From assembly GCA_036703255.1 (NCBI GenBank), contig DATNPL010000184.1, forward strand, positions 1-64,000: DNA of 64,000 nt, read 5' to 3'. Each line of letters opens with the position of its first letter. Position 1 is the first letter of the stretch. The notes beneath the pieces were generated by a model that saw nothing but the letters and a program-made list of their open reading frames with translations, did not search any database and was not told the origin of the DNA. A program made the position numbers and the translations under genes. This DNA is from Drouetiella sp036703255 (GTDB lineage: Bacteria; Cyanobacteriota; Cyanobacteriia; Elainellales; Elainellaceae). Of the stretch, positions 1-8,692 are shown piece after piece.

Positions 1-120
1 TGGATGGAGCGCTGTAAAATCCTGGTCAAGAACTTTGAGCGGACGCTTGCCAATGCCACGACGAAAATCAACCTTTGCTTTATTCGGCTAATGGTTAAGC
101 GGCTTGCAGCCTCTCCTTAA
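1..120 (+). CDS. Transposase C-terminus, IS5/IS4-like (cut by window edge)
   Basis: Reading from base 1 on the plus strand gives 39 residues and a TAA stop. The peptide starts with WMERCKILVKNFERTL and ends with a basic helix (CFIRLMVKRLA). This is the usual tail of cyanobacterial IS5/IS4-type DDE transposases, in which an arginine/glutamate-rich 'ER' helix carries the last catalytic region. The rest of the gene is outside the window, so I cannot tell whether the copy is intact. It ends 15 bases from the convergent stop codon of the rifamycin phosphotransferase-like gene, so an insertion sequence probably borders the resistance-gene block on this side. The family assignment is from memory of similar proteins. 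Confidence 0.75.
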   Translation, partial: WMERCKILVKNFERTLANATTKINLCFIRLMVKRLAASP

Positions 121-135
121 GATCTCAAATGGGTT

Positions 136-2751
136 CTATAGAATTTCTATATACCCTTCTGTTCCATCTACGCGAATTCGTTGCCTGTCTTTGATCAGTT
201 TGGTCGCATGATCCACGCCGACAACCGCTGGTAAGCCATATTCGCGTGCGATCACGGCTCCGTGGGTCATCAGTCCACCCACTTCGGTGACTAAGCCTTT
301 TATAGACACAAACAAGGGTGTCCAGCTAGGGTCAGTAAATGCGGTGACTAAGATATCGCCATCTTCCAGGTCGGCATTTTCCATGCTTAAGATGACCCGT
401 GCTCGTCCCTCTATCACTCCGGCAGAAACAGGTAGACCGACAATCGCTGCGGTTGGGAGATGTTCTCGTTTATACGCACTCGCAATATTTTCACCGTCAG
501 ATGTGATCACCCGTGGCGGCGTGAGTTTCTCATACCATTTGTACTCGTCTTTGCGTTTGCTGATGATCTGGTCATCCAGTGTATGGGTGCCTACAACGTT
601 GCGGAGTTCGTCAAAAGAGAGATAGTAGATGTCTTCTTTTTCATGAATAATGCCTGCTTGGACAAGTTGCTCGGCTTCTTTTAGCAACGCCTGTTTATAA
701 ACAAAGTAGCGGTTAATCATGCCGTATTTTGGATATTCACGATAACCGACGAAATTACGGAGCAGGCTGATCTTTTGCTTTGTCTCCTCAGCCTTTTGCT
801 CACCGTCTGGCAATTGCTTCAACCGTTCTAGCAGTTCCTGTTCTTTTTTCAACGCCTCCTGGCGACCTTGCTCAAATCTCCGCTGGGCGGCACCCGGCTC
901 AAAGTTTTTGATGTTCAGCAGGATCAGGGGAACAAGCGCCATGGGCTGCTCGCTCCAACGGGTTCTCGTAATATCAATTTCTCCGGCACATCGCATGCCA
1001 TACTTGCTGAGATAGGCATCGATCGCGTCCCGGCACTCCCTGCCGCCCTCCAGCTTCGCTAGCCCATCTAAAAAGCGATCGCCTTCTGCCTGCTGTAGAT
1101 ATTCAATGACTTTGGGATAAGGGCGAATCACATCTGCCACATCCAGCAGATCCAGACCCATTTCCGAAGTAATATTGTTTGGCGCAGATTGAGCCAGCGT
1201 ATCGGCTCCGTTCTTCTCACCAAGCCACTCCAGCATTTTTTCATTGATCCAGGATGCAGCATTCATACCCGTCACAATCGCACCAAAACTTTGCGGATCA
1301 GACAAGCTCTGCCGCTGCTGCTGCTGGTCTTGCAGGATAAAGTCAAATAGATCAGAACCCGACTTCATTTTGATGGTCTGCTTTAGCTTCTCAATCGATG
1401 TTTGACTATTCCGAATCAGATTAGAAACGATCGCCGGATCGTCTTCGAGTTGTGCTTGAAAGTTTGGAGGGGGCGTACCTTTATTGCTTTGACCGGAATT
1501 CAGTTCTTGCTGATCATCGGATATCAATTTGATAAAGTCTCCTCGATCTAGGAGGGTCATCACGGCGTCTTTTACAAGCGGATCGGATTTCCCCAAGACA
1601 TTGACTATAATGTTTCTCCTAACAGGTGAAGCCAAATCATTTGCAATATCAACAAACAACCTGCCACCCGCTTGATACATAGGTCGAGCGGCTGTTAACT
1701 GCCATAACGACAATCCCAACGGTTTCATGGGGTCAGTCATCATTTGCTGATGACCCACCGATACGTAAACGTGATTTTTCTGATCATTTGCTTCAGGAAT
1801 CGGAAATAAAGTCGTGATTGGCCGACTCTGGACAATATAAAACGTATCGTCAGCCAAACACCATTCGATGTCTTGAGGGCTGCCGAAATGGGCTTCGATC
1901 GCTCTACCCAGGCGCTCAAGCTGCAAAATCTGCTCATCCGTCAACGCTTGCTGATTCTGCCGCTCAGGCTCAATCTCCTGTTCTTTTGTGCCGCCATCGT
2001 TTAAGGCATAAATAGCCAGCTTCTTAGTGGATATCCTCTGATCGATTATTTTGCCGTTCCGCACCTTGTAATTATCAGCATTCACCAGACCAGAGACGAT
2101 CGCTTCCCCCAGTCCGAAGCTGGCATCAATGGATACCACTTTCCGATTACCAGTGACCGGATCGGCAGTAAACAAAATTCCTGCCGCCTGCGGAAAGACC
2201 ATCTTTTGAACCACCACAGACAGGTAGACTTTACGGTGGTCAAAACCGTTTTGAATGCGGTAAGTTACAGCTCTCTCGGTAAATAGCGATGCCCAGCACT
2301 TGCTGATATGGTTGAGGATTGCCTCTTTCCCGATGATGTTCAAATAGGTATCCTGCTGACCTGCAAAGGAGGCTGTCGGCAAGTCCTCGGCAGTGGCGCT
2401 CGATCGGACGGCATAGGCATCTTTTTCACCAAGTCTGGAGAGAAGGCGGGCGATCGCCTCACTCATGTCTTCAGGAATGGCGATCCCTTCGATAATCCTG
2501 CGAATCTCACCGCTAAGTTCACCGATTTTATCTCGATCATCTACTTTCAAAAGCGATAACTGATCCAGTAATGCGTCAATCGACGGTGTTTCTTCAATAA
2601 TTCTTTGAAAAGCGATCGTAGAAATACAAAAGCCGTCTGGTACGTATATGCCTTCAATCCTAGAAAGTTCTCCCAGATTCGCGCCTTTCCCCCCAACAAC
2701 GGTGAGTTTTGTCTGATCAATGTCTTGAAAACCCAGCACAAATGAACTCAT
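136..2751 (-). CDS. rph: Rifamycin phosphotransferase-like PEP-utilizing enzyme
   Basis: 871 residues, close to the roughly 865 of rifamycin-inactivating phosphotransferases. The N-terminal ATP-binding (PPDK_N) domain has the GGKGANLGEL motif and an AVRSSATAEDLP loop. A long helical middle region (about residues 340-750) follows. The swivelling histidine domain is at the extreme C-terminus, with the phospho-accepting His near residue 830 in LMTHGAVIAREYG. This domain order fits Rph; true PEP synthase has the His domain in the middle and a further PEP-binding domain after it. Rph enzymes use ATP to phosphorylate the rifamycin ansa chain. The start overlaps the stop of the RibD-like gene as ATGA, so the two are probably translationally coupled. 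A prodigiosin-type or other PEP synthase-like ligase is the alternative. Confidence 0.8.
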   Translation of the reverse strand: MSSFVLGFQDIDQTKLTVVGGKGANLGELSRIEGIYVPDGFCISTIAFQRIIEETPSIDALLDQLSLLKVDDRDKIGELSGEIRRIIEGIAIPEDMSEAIARLLSRLGEKDAYAVRSSATAEDLPTASFAGQQDTYLNIIGKEAILNHISKCWASLFTERAVTYRIQNGFDHRKVYLSVVVQKMVFPQAAGILFTADPVTGNRKVVSIDASFGLGEAIVSGLVNADNYKVRNGKIIDQRISTKKLAIYALNDGGTKEQEIEPERQNQQALTDEQILQLERLGRAIEAHFGSPQDIEWCLADDTFYIVQSRPITTLFPIPEANDQKNHVYVSVGHQQMMTDPMKPLGLSLWQLTAARPMYQAGGRLFVDIANDLASPVRRNIIVNVLGKSDPLVKDAVMTLLDRGDFIKLISDDQQELNSGQSNKGTPPPNFQAQLEDDPAIVSNLIRNSQTSIEKLKQTIKMKSGSDLFDFILQDQQQQRQSLSDPQSFGAIVTGMNAASWINEKMLEWLGEKNGADTLAQSAPNNITSEMGLDLLDVADVIRPYPKVIEYLQQAEGDRFLDGLAKLEGGRECRDAIDAYLSKYGMRCAGEIDITRTRWSEQPMALVPLILLNIKNFEPGAAQRRFEQGRQEALKKEQELLERLKQLPDGEQKAEETKQKISLLRNFVGYREYPKYGMINRYFVYKQALLKEAEQLVQAGIIHEKEDIYYLSFDELRNVVGTHTLDDQIISKRKDEYKWYEKLTPPRVITSDGENIASAYKREHLPTAAIVGLPVSAGVIEGRARVILSMENADLEDGDILVTAFTDPSWTPLFVSIKGLVTEVGGLMTHGAVIAREYGLPAVVGVDHATKLIKDRQRIRVDGTEGYIEIL

Positions 2752-3299
2752 TGACGTACCTCATAGCGCAATTCAACCATGCCACTTCCAAGCTGCTGGA
2801 CAGACATTAAGCACAGATTTGGACTCAGCACCTTACGAGGAAATAGCTGCTTACCTTTGCCAAGAGTAACCGACCCAATTTGGATGATGAGTTCGTCTAA
2901 AAGACCAACATCATAGAACTGACCTGCGAGATCTCCTCCCCCAACAATCCAGATATTCTTACCTCCTGCGGCAGTTCGCATTTCAGCATGAATATCGCGC
3001 ACATCGCCTTTGACAAAATGTATGTTCGCACCTTCGATGGGCGGAAGGGCGCGGCTAGAGAACACCCAAGCTGGCTGGGTATAGGGCCACGGTGATCCGA
3101 CCTCGGCAACGACCTTTTCTGCATTGCGTACCATCCACTCATAGGTAGCAGACCCCATTGCCAACGCACCGACATTCGCAATGAACTCCGGATAGCTAGA
3201 GTGATTGAGATCGCCAAGTGGAAATAGCCAGTCTAGTGAGTGATCTTCAGTTGCAATAAATCCATCCAGACTGGTCGCTGTGAAATACTGAGTTTTCAT
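2748..3299 (-). CDS. Dihydrofolate reductase / RibD C-terminal domain-like protein
   Basis: I place the start at the ATG at 3299, giving 183 residues (MKTQYFTATSLDGFIA). This is the normal N-terminus of the family, and an AAGGTG-like ribosome site lies just upstream; the open frame itself begins earlier at a non-ATG codon. Features of the RibD_C/DHFR-like fold are TSLDGFIAT at the N-terminus, GSATYEWM in the middle and the nucleotide-binding IWIVGGGDLAGQF. Proteins of this type are NADPH-dependent reductases, often of unknown substrate. The C-terminus ends in ELRYEV, also usual. It lies 13 bases after the VOC gene and overlaps the rph-like start (ATGA), so the three genes look like one small operon. 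Confidence 0.8.
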   Translation of the reverse strand: MKTQYFTATSLDGFIATEDHSLDWLFPLGDLNHSSYPEFIANVGALAMGSATYEWMVRNAEKVVAEVGSPWPYTQPAWVFSSRALPPIEGANIHFVKGDVRDIHAEMRTAAGGKNIWIVGGGDLAGQFYDVGLLDELIIQIGSVTLGKGKQLFPRKVLSPNLCLMSVQQLGSGMVELRYEVRQ

Positions 3300-3312
3300 G
3301 ACCTGCACCTTC

Positions 3313-3699
3313 TCAAGAAGTAGTAATCCATTGCACCAGTTGCAACACAACCCCGTTTGGATCGGTCACTTGGAAGAAGCGCTCACCCCAAGGTTCCGTC
3401 TCAATCGGAGTTGTAATTGTGACTCCTTCAGATTGCAAGCGGGTATACTCGCGATCGATGTCATTTACAACAAAAACAACGAGCAAGCCATCTGCCCGAT
3501 GACCGCGTAGATGGGCTGGCTTAAAGCTTTTCAGCCCAGTTTGGAGAAAAATTAAATTAAATCCTGCATCGGGTCGAGAGAGGGATACAAAACCCTCGGC
3601 TGACATCTCTTCCTGGAAGCCAAAATGTTGCTTGACGAACTCAGCCGACGCGGTGACATCATCAACGTTGAGTGAAATCGCTGAAGCGGTAATTTCCAT
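3313..3699 (-). CDS. VOC superfamily (glyoxalase/bleomycin-resistance fold) protein
   Basis: 128 residues. The sequence starts MEITASAISLNVDDVTAS and ends with the strand-rich ERFFQVTDPNGVVLQLVQW, in which F-x-DP-x-G-x-x-x-x-L is typical of the second beta-alpha-beta-beta-beta unit of VOC proteins. This fold includes glyoxalase I, extradiol dioxygenases and antibiotic-binding proteins such as bleomycin resistance proteins. The substrate cannot be read from the sequence. It is the first gene of a probable operon with the RibD-like and Rph-like genes, which gives weak contextual support for a protective role. Confidence 0.8.
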   Translation of the reverse strand: MEITASAISLNVDDVTASAEFVKQHFGFQEEMSAEGFVSLSRPDAGFNLIFLQTGLKSFKPAHLRGHRADGLLVVFVVNDIDREYTRLQSEGVTITTPIETEPWGERFFQVTDPNGVVLQLVQWITTS

Positions 3700-3816
3700 A
3701 GATAACTATTTCTCCATTTCTTCTCGATGTTTCAACTGAATAGTGCAGCAACATGAATCCGTGTACAACGGGATTGTTGGACGGCTCCTCGCTTTCATCG
3801 AATGGTTGGGTATTGC

Positions 3817-4455
3817 TTAGTCTGCCGCAGCAAAATGCGCCATCTGATCTGCGTGTGCCTTCACAAACGATGGGCGTGTCGTAGCGCGTGCAACATAGTC
3901 ACGGCAGGCAGGAGATACCGCCAATCCGTCGAATCGATCGACAAGGCGCAGCACATCCGCCATGAGAATATCAGCGACAGAGAAGGTTCCGACCAACCAT
4001 TCGCGTCCTTCCAAGACGTTTTCCATGTGCTTGAGCCGAGCCTCAAGGAAGCTATCAAAAAACTTCCGCATTGGAGTTTCGTCGGTGTCACCTGAGAACT
4101 TGAAGAAAGACCAGGGCTGACTCGCGGCTTCGACTGAAGCGAGCGCTGCGAATAGCCATTCCTTGACATCACTCCGACCGCGCGGCTCGGTAGGCATCAG
4201 TTTGCTACTTAGTTCGCCGAGATAAAGCAGGATGGCACCACTCTCGAAGATAGAAATGTCTCTATCGGTCAACCACGGCACCTGTCCGAAGGGTTGGTGC
4301 GCGAAATGATCGCTCCCTCGATCGCGAAATGGCACACTATTGACGCGATAGGGCAATCCAGCCTCTTCCAGCGCCCAACGCACGCGTAAGTCGCGCACAT
4401 AGCCTCGCGGAGCTTCGGGAACCCAATCGAAAGTGGTGAGAATCAGATCGGTCAT
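3817..4455 (-). CDS. Glutathione S-transferase family protein
   Basis: 212 residues. The N-terminal thioredoxin-like domain (residues 1-80) includes VRWALEEAGLPYRV, the cis-proline region FGQVPWLTD and the glutathione gamma-Glu-binding ESGAILLYLGE. The all-helical C-terminal domain contains FSVADILMADVLRLVD, the usual N-capping box with Asp. GST family proteins conjugate glutathione to electrophiles or reduce peroxides; the substrate here is unknown. It sits between the VOC operon and the beta-lactamase gene on the same strand, with gaps of more than 100 bases on each side, so it is probably transcribed separately. Confidence 0.85.
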   Translation of the reverse strand: MTDLILTTFDWVPEAPRGYVRDLRVRWALEEAGLPYRVNSVPFRDRGSDHFAHQPFGQVPWLTDRDISIFESGAILLYLGELSSKLMPTEPRGRSDVKEWLFAALASVEAASQPWSFFKFSGDTDETPMRKFFDSFLEARLKHMENVLEGREWLVGTFSVADILMADVLRLVDRFDGLAVSPACRDYVARATTRPSFVKAHADQMAHFAAAD

Positions 4456-4592
4456 TCAGTGAACCCTCACGCTTGAATACCTGTATTTGCTGAAGTAGCC
4501 GTATCCGGAGTTTTAATCACCAGATGCTACAGAACGCCAATCCGCTCGATTTAGACGATAGACAAAGCAACTGGTTAACTGCTGAGGTTTAC

Positions 4593-5474
4593 TTACAGCA
4601 GTCCTAATGCTTGAAAACTTCGCCGAGTGACCTCTAACCGCTTGGCAGCATCTTGCGAATTCGATAGCACAATGTTTGTGGCAAAGAAATAGACATTGTT
4701 TTTCTGTTCCAGATAGCCAACAATCCAGCCGATATTAGGATCGACGCTGTTGATCCAACCTGTCTTGCCACGCAGAGTATAGTCTGGCGTTTTCTCAATC
4801 ATCATGATGTCTTTGACTAGATCGATCGTGCGTTGCGAAAAGGGTAAATCGTTTCGCTCTAGTCGCTGCAAAAATTCAATCTCTTGCTTTGGCGTAATCT
4901 GCAATGGGCCATCCAACCAGAAATGATCAATTCGATCCGGCGTACCAATCTGCTGATTCCCGTAACCCACTTGCTCAACAAACTGCTGCATTCGTTCCTG
5001 TCCATTTTTGCGGGCTAGGACTTGATAAAACCAAACCGTAGAATCTTTGAAGGCTTGACGCAGGTTTGTATCTCGATTCCAGGCTGGGATTTCGCGAGTA
5101 ATGCCATCCCAGGTTAGTACTGAAACATCATCTCGAATCACTCCTGTTTCAAGGGAGATGAGCGCATTCAAGATTTTAAACGTAGAGGCAGGAAAAAAGG
5201 CAGTCGTATTGCGAGATGGATTATGTTCGTAGAAGCGTTGATTACTTTTGTCGTAAATGACGATCGCACCATCTACCTCTAATTCCTGAAACACTTGTTC
5301 AAAGTTAGGAGCTTGTGCAATTTCAGAAACAGGAGCAATTTGGGTAGCGGTTTGCAATCCTGGGAAATTAGCCAGAGCTGAACGTGCTGAGAGATTAATT
5401 AGACTACAAATTAGCAGCAGTGCGATCGCTGCACTCATGAGTCGGAAGGATTTGATGAACTTGGGTAGGTGCAT
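4593..5474 (-). CDS. Class D (OXA-type) beta-lactamase, exported
   Basis: 293 residues. The N-terminus (MHLPKFIKSFRLMSAAIALLL...) is a signal peptide with a likely cleavage after Ala35 (ALA-N). All class D motifs are present in order: S97-T-F-K100 with the nucleophilic serine and the lysine that is carbamylated in this class, S145-T-V147, Y171-G-N173 and K237-T-G239. The enzyme should hydrolyse beta-lactams through an acyl-serine intermediate in the periplasm. The spacing of motifs is that of OXA enzymes and not of the BlaR1/MecR1 sensors, which have a membrane protease domain. The gene lies 86 bases from the left end of the ISAzo13-like element and reads away from it. The substrate range cannot be inferred. 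Confidence 0.9.
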   Translation of the reverse strand: MHLPKFIKSFRLMSAAIALLLICSLINLSARSALANFPGLQTATQIAPVSEIAQAPNFEQVFQELEVDGAIVIYDKSNQRFYEHNPSRNTTAFFPASTFKILNALISLETGVIRDDVSVLTWDGITREIPAWNRDTNLRQAFKDSTVWFYQVLARKNGQERMQQFVEQVGYGNQQIGTPDRIDHFWLDGPLQITPKQEIEFLQRLERNDLPFSQRTIDLVKDIMMIEKTPDYTLRGKTGWINSVDPNIGWIVGYLEQKNNVYFFATNIVLSNSQDAAKRLEVTRRSFQALGLL

Positions 5475-5559
5475 TTTTCCCTCATAATGACTGAACTTGC
5501 AGGACTACACTGAAGTTGAGAAAGATTCCGGAAAATGGTGCGTCTTGTTCTCAATCCGC

Positions 5560-6879
5560 TAAGGACTCGTTCGCAAATAAGTTGCCGATTTTAGGTTATA
5601 GTCATCACGCAACTTTGTGACTCTATCGAGATGCCGAATCCTGAGATAGTTGAAGTGCTGCGAGTCAAGTATCTGTCGTTGTTCAATGATCTTGACGAGC
5701 GTGGTCGTCGTCGATGGGCTGCGACCGAAGCGATGGCAATAGGGCACGGTGGCATAGTAGCCGTTGCGGCAGCAACAGGGTTATCAGACCGAACGGTCAG
5801 GAGCGGTATCAAAGAACTTCGCTCTGCGACTCCATTAGTCTCTAGTCGGCAACGCCAAGTGGGTGGTGGTCGTAAACGACTTGAACATCACGACCAGACT
5901 TTGCTACAGGCTGTCGAGTGTTTAATCGAGCCGACGGAACGAGGTGATCCACAATCGCCGTTGCGATGGACATGCAAAAGCTTGACGAATTTGCAAAAAG
6001 AGTTGAGCCAGCAAGGACATCAAGTCGGACGGACGAAGCTATCCGAAATTCTCAAAGACCTCGGTTACTCGCTTCAAGGCAACCGCAAAACCAGAGAAGG
6101 AAACAACCATCCTGAGCCCGACCAACAATTCAAACACATTGCCAAGCGTGTCAAGACTTATCGTCGTGAAAAGTGTCCGGCCATTTCCGTCGATACGAAG
6201 AAGAAAGAAGTGCTGGGCAATAAGGCGAATGAAGGACGAGAGTACCGTCCCAAGGGTAAACCGCTAGCGGTAGACACGCATGATTTTCTCGACAAAAAGC
6301 TGGGTAAAGCCGTTCCCTATGGCGTGTATGACATCGCTGAAAATGACCCTGGAGTGTCGGTCGGCATCAGTAGTGATACAGCCGAGTTCGCCGTAGAGGC
6401 GATCCGGCGATGGTGGCACGAACTGGGGCAGCCTCGGTATGCGAAATCTCATCGCCTGCTCATCACGGCTGATAGTGGCGGCAGCAACGGTCATCGCAAC
6501 CGATTGTGGAAGCTTGAGCTACAACGTTTGGCAGACGAAACAGGCATCAAAATTGAGGTTTGTCACTATCCGCCCGGAACCAGTAAATGGAATAAAATTG
6601 AGCATCGTCTGTTCTGTCATATCACCCGTAACTGGAGAGGCGTTCCCTTAGAGACGCATCAAGTCGTCGTTAATTTGGTGAGTTCCACTCGAACCGAGGA
6701 AGGTCTTGAAGTCCATTGCTGGCTTGATCGCAAAACATACAAGACAGGACGAAAAGTGACCGATGAAGAAATGACTAGTGTGCGGTTAAAACACCATGCG
6801 TTTCAGGGTAGCTGGAACTATGAGATACGGCCGCACACAGAATCAACAATCCGGTAAGTTAATTTCGAACGAATCCTTA
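5560..6879 (+). mobile_element. ISAzo13-family insertion sequence, apparently complete
   Basis: One transposase ORF is bounded by imperfect terminal inverted repeats. The left end (5560-5588) begins TAAGGACTCGTTCGCAAATA. The right end (6851-6879), read on the minus strand, begins TAAGGATTCGTTCGAAATTA. About 23 of the first 29 positions agree. Both ends carry TA at the outer edge (5560-5561 and 6878-6879). This could be a TA target duplication of the kind made by the related IS630/Tc1 group, in which case the element proper is 5562-6877. The IS separates the beta-lactamase gene from the exporter gene of the metallophore cluster, and no gene appears interrupted. Confidence 0.85.
5631..6857 (+). 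CDS. ISAzo13-family transposase
   Basis: 408 residues in a single uninterrupted frame. An N-terminal helix-turn-helix region (ATEAMAIGHGGIVAVAAATG with GLSDRTVRSGIKEL) precedes the RNase H-like DDE domain. Catalytic acidic residues are visible in AISVDTKKKEVLGN, LLITADSGGSNG and PGTSKWNKIEHRLF (first D, second D, final E). These blocks are characteristic of the 'Rhodopirellula transposase' DDE family found in ISAzo13 elements. The coding strand is opposite to almost every other gene here. With a full-length frame and inverted repeats at both ends, the element may still be active. Confidence 0.93.
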   Translation: MPNPEIVEVLRVKYLSLFNDLDERGRRRWAATEAMAIGHGGIVAVAAATGLSDRTVRSGIKELRSATPLVSSRQRQVGGGRKRLEHHDQTLLQAVECLIEPTERGDPQSPLRWTCKSLTNLQKELSQQGHQVGRTKLSEILKDLGYSLQGNRKTREGNNHPEPDQQFKHIAKRVKTYRREKCPAISVDTKKKEVLGNKANEGREYRPKGKPLAVDTHDFLDKKLGKAVPYGVYDIAENDPGVSVGISSDTAEFAVEAIRRWWHELGQPRYAKSHRLLITADSGGSNGHRNRLWKLELQRLADETGIKIEVCHYPPGTSKWNKIEHRLFCHITRNWRGVPLETHQVVVNLVSSTRTEEGLEVHCWLDRKTYKTGRKVTDEEMTSVRLKHHAFQGSWNYEIRPHTESTIR

Positions 6880-6976
6880 TGTTAGGAAAACTTCTTTCAC
6901 TATCCCGCGCAACCGATGCATCCCAGTCACGATTGCGCGGCAGACGAATCACCTTGACGATGGAACAGTAGTCCTT

Positions 6977-8281
6977 TTACTGTCCATCATCGTAGTCAGG
7001 CATAATTTCTTCAGCATTCCGCAAGTGTTGGACTGCAAAACCACTCACGCCTAATAAGATGATGCCGATTGAGACTATGACATAGAGAAGTGCAATGCCG
7101 CTACCTGGGCCAACGCCCAAAATGGGAGAAACAAGTGAGGATAGAGTCCCTCCAGATCTCAAGGATGGCTCAAAGATCTGATCGGCAAGCGGCCCAGCCA
7201 GCAGGCTAGCGATCGCCGCAATCACTAGCCCAATGAAGTGATCAGCCGCAAAGACCCGTCCCTGTAATTTTGGAGCAACTTTAGCATACCAAACCGCCGT
7301 GTAGGAACTGAAGACAAGCGGTGAATGTAGCGATGCACAAAACTGGGCTGTAAACCAAATCAAAGGTTGCTGACCCAGACCAAATATCATGTTGCTCACG
7401 CCTGTTCCCACGAATCCGATCAGCATTCCTCGAATTTGAGATCGAAATCCTCCCCAGATACTCAAAATTAGCCCCCCAATGACTCCCCCTACCCCAGAGG
7501 CAGCAACAGCCATCCCTAGCACTTGAGCATTACCCTGCGTGCGCGCCAGAATCATCGGTTCATATAAAGCTTCTCCCAGTTGACTCATAAAGACAAAAGC
7601 AGAAAGTGCAACTACCATCGACACCAAGCTGAGCCTAGACCCGATGTAGCGAAAGCCAAAGGTGATTTCTTGCCAAATTCCCTCGATTCTCGGTTCCTCT
7701 GATCCCGGTTCTGAATCATTTTTAGAAGAAGGAATGCGTACCAGCAGCACCGTAGAAATGGCGATCGCAAAGGTGGCTAAATCAATCAGCGTAATGCCTG
7801 ACAAACCCAATTTGGGATAAAGGATTCCTGCAAAAGCGGGGGCAACAATCGCGGCACTTGATCCAACGAGTGACCCCATGCTATTCGCACGGAGATATTG
7901 CTGTTTGGGCACAATCAAGGGAACGGTTGTAGTGTAGGTAAGCATCTGGATATGCCCAAAGCAGCCGTAGATTGCTGCAATGCAGTAAAGATTCCAAATC
8001 TGTAGATGCTGAGCGGCAGCGAGTAGCCCGACGGAGAGAGTACAGCCCGCAGCCACCCCATCACTCAGAACTAATAGCAGCTTACGCGGAACGCGATCGA
8101 CCAGGATGCCAGAAAATAAAGCAATCCCAATTTGCGGGAGTTGAAAAAAGAAAGCGATTAGAGCGATCGCCGTTACAGATTCTGTAAGGTGCCAGACCCA
8201 GAGGGTGAGAGAAAAGTAGGTCATGCCGCTGCCGATGGAAGAAGCCATCTGCCCCAGCCAAAGAATGACAAAAGTACGCAC
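6977..8281 (-). CDS. MFS exporter, EntS-like (metallophore export candidate)
   Basis: 434 residues with about 12 hydrophobic helices. The N-terminus (FVILWLGQMASSIGSGMTYF) and the loop after helix 2 (GILVDRVPRKLLLVLSD) are those of MFS_3 transporters, the group that includes the enterobactin exporter EntS. The family uses the proton gradient to push small molecules out across the inner membrane. The gene is the last of the tailoring/starter operon, 6 bases after the degenerate AcpS-like gene. Its co-transcription with salicylate synthase and the aryl ligase suggests that it exports the finished metallophore. Import or resistance to another compound cannot be excluded. Confidence 0.85.
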   Translation of the reverse strand: MRTFVILWLGQMASSIGSGMTYFSLTLWVWHLTESVTAIALIAFFFQLPQIGIALFSGILVDRVPRKLLLVLSDGVAAGCTLSVGLLAAAQHLQIWNLYCIAAIYGCFGHIQMLTYTTTVPLIVPKQQYLRANSMGSLVGSSAAIVAPAFAGILYPKLGLSGITLIDLATFAIAISTVLLVRIPSSKNDSEPGSEEPRIEGIWQEITFGFRYIGSRLSLVSMVVALSAFVFMSQLGEALYEPMILARTQGNAQVLGMAVAASGVGGVIGGLILSIWGGFRSQIRGMLIGFVGTGVSNMIFGLGQQPLIWFTAQFCASLHSPLVFSSYTAVWYAKVAPKLQGRVFAADHFIGLVIAAIASLLAGPLADQIFEPSLRSGGTLSSLVSPILGVGPGSGIALLYVIVSIGIILLGVSGFAVQHLRNAEEIMPDYDDGQ

Positions 8282-8287
8282 GTTGAA

Positions 8288-8692
8288 TTATTGAAAGTTG
8301 CTGTCAGCCTCAAATCCTGAAATGGCGATCGCACTTGCTGCTGCATAGCATGGAGTATGGCTAATGCTCAGCAACCATCGGTCAATCCCAAGCTTTGCGG
8401 CGATTTCCTGACCCCTAGCCGACAGGACAACAGTAGGTTCACCCCTGGAAAGCCGTTGGATCTCGATGTCATGCCATAGAGAATGCCAATTTTCTTCAAG
8501 ATCGAGGATTTTAAGAACTGCCATTTTGGCGGCAAGGCGACTTGCAAAATACTGCATAGAGTTTGCGCTTATTTTAGACATCTGGCGTTCTACAATTGTA
8601 AAGTATTGCTGTTCAAATCGTTCACCAGTTTGTTCTACCAGCGCTTCAATCTGCGATACTTTTACGACCTCAATGCTATTGATACTACACAT
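8288..8692 (-). CDS. AcpS-like 4'-phosphopantetheinyl transferase paralogue, active site altered
   Basis: 134 residues, the normal size of holo-ACP synthase, and colinear with that family. Recognisable blocks are the N-terminal strand followed by SQIEALVEQTGERF, then FASRLAAKMAVLKIL, DIEIQRLSRGEPTVVL and LLSISHTPCYAAASAIA. Two magnesium-binding positions are changed: the GIDIV aspartate is Glu (SIEVV), and the AAKEA glutamate is Met (AAKMA). AcpS transfers phosphopantetheine from CoA to carrier-protein serines and needs both acids, so this protein may be inactive, weak, or have a partner or regulatory role. It overlaps the end of the salicylate synthase gene by 8 bases, so it is translated with it. 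A canonical AcpS is encoded three genes upstream. Confidence 0.75.
   Translation of the reverse strand: MCSINSIEVVKVSQIEALVEQTGERFEQQYFTIVERQMSKISANSMQYFASRLAAKMAVLKILDLEENWHSLWHDIEIQRLSRGEPTVVLSARGQEIAAKLGIDRWLLSISHTPCYAAASAIAISGFEADSNFQ

Noticed and set aside
136..2751. Housekeeping phosphoenolpyruvate synthase (ppsA)
   Set aside because: The phospho-histidine domain is at the extreme C-terminus and the PEP-binding C domain is missing, as in rifamycin phosphotransferases.
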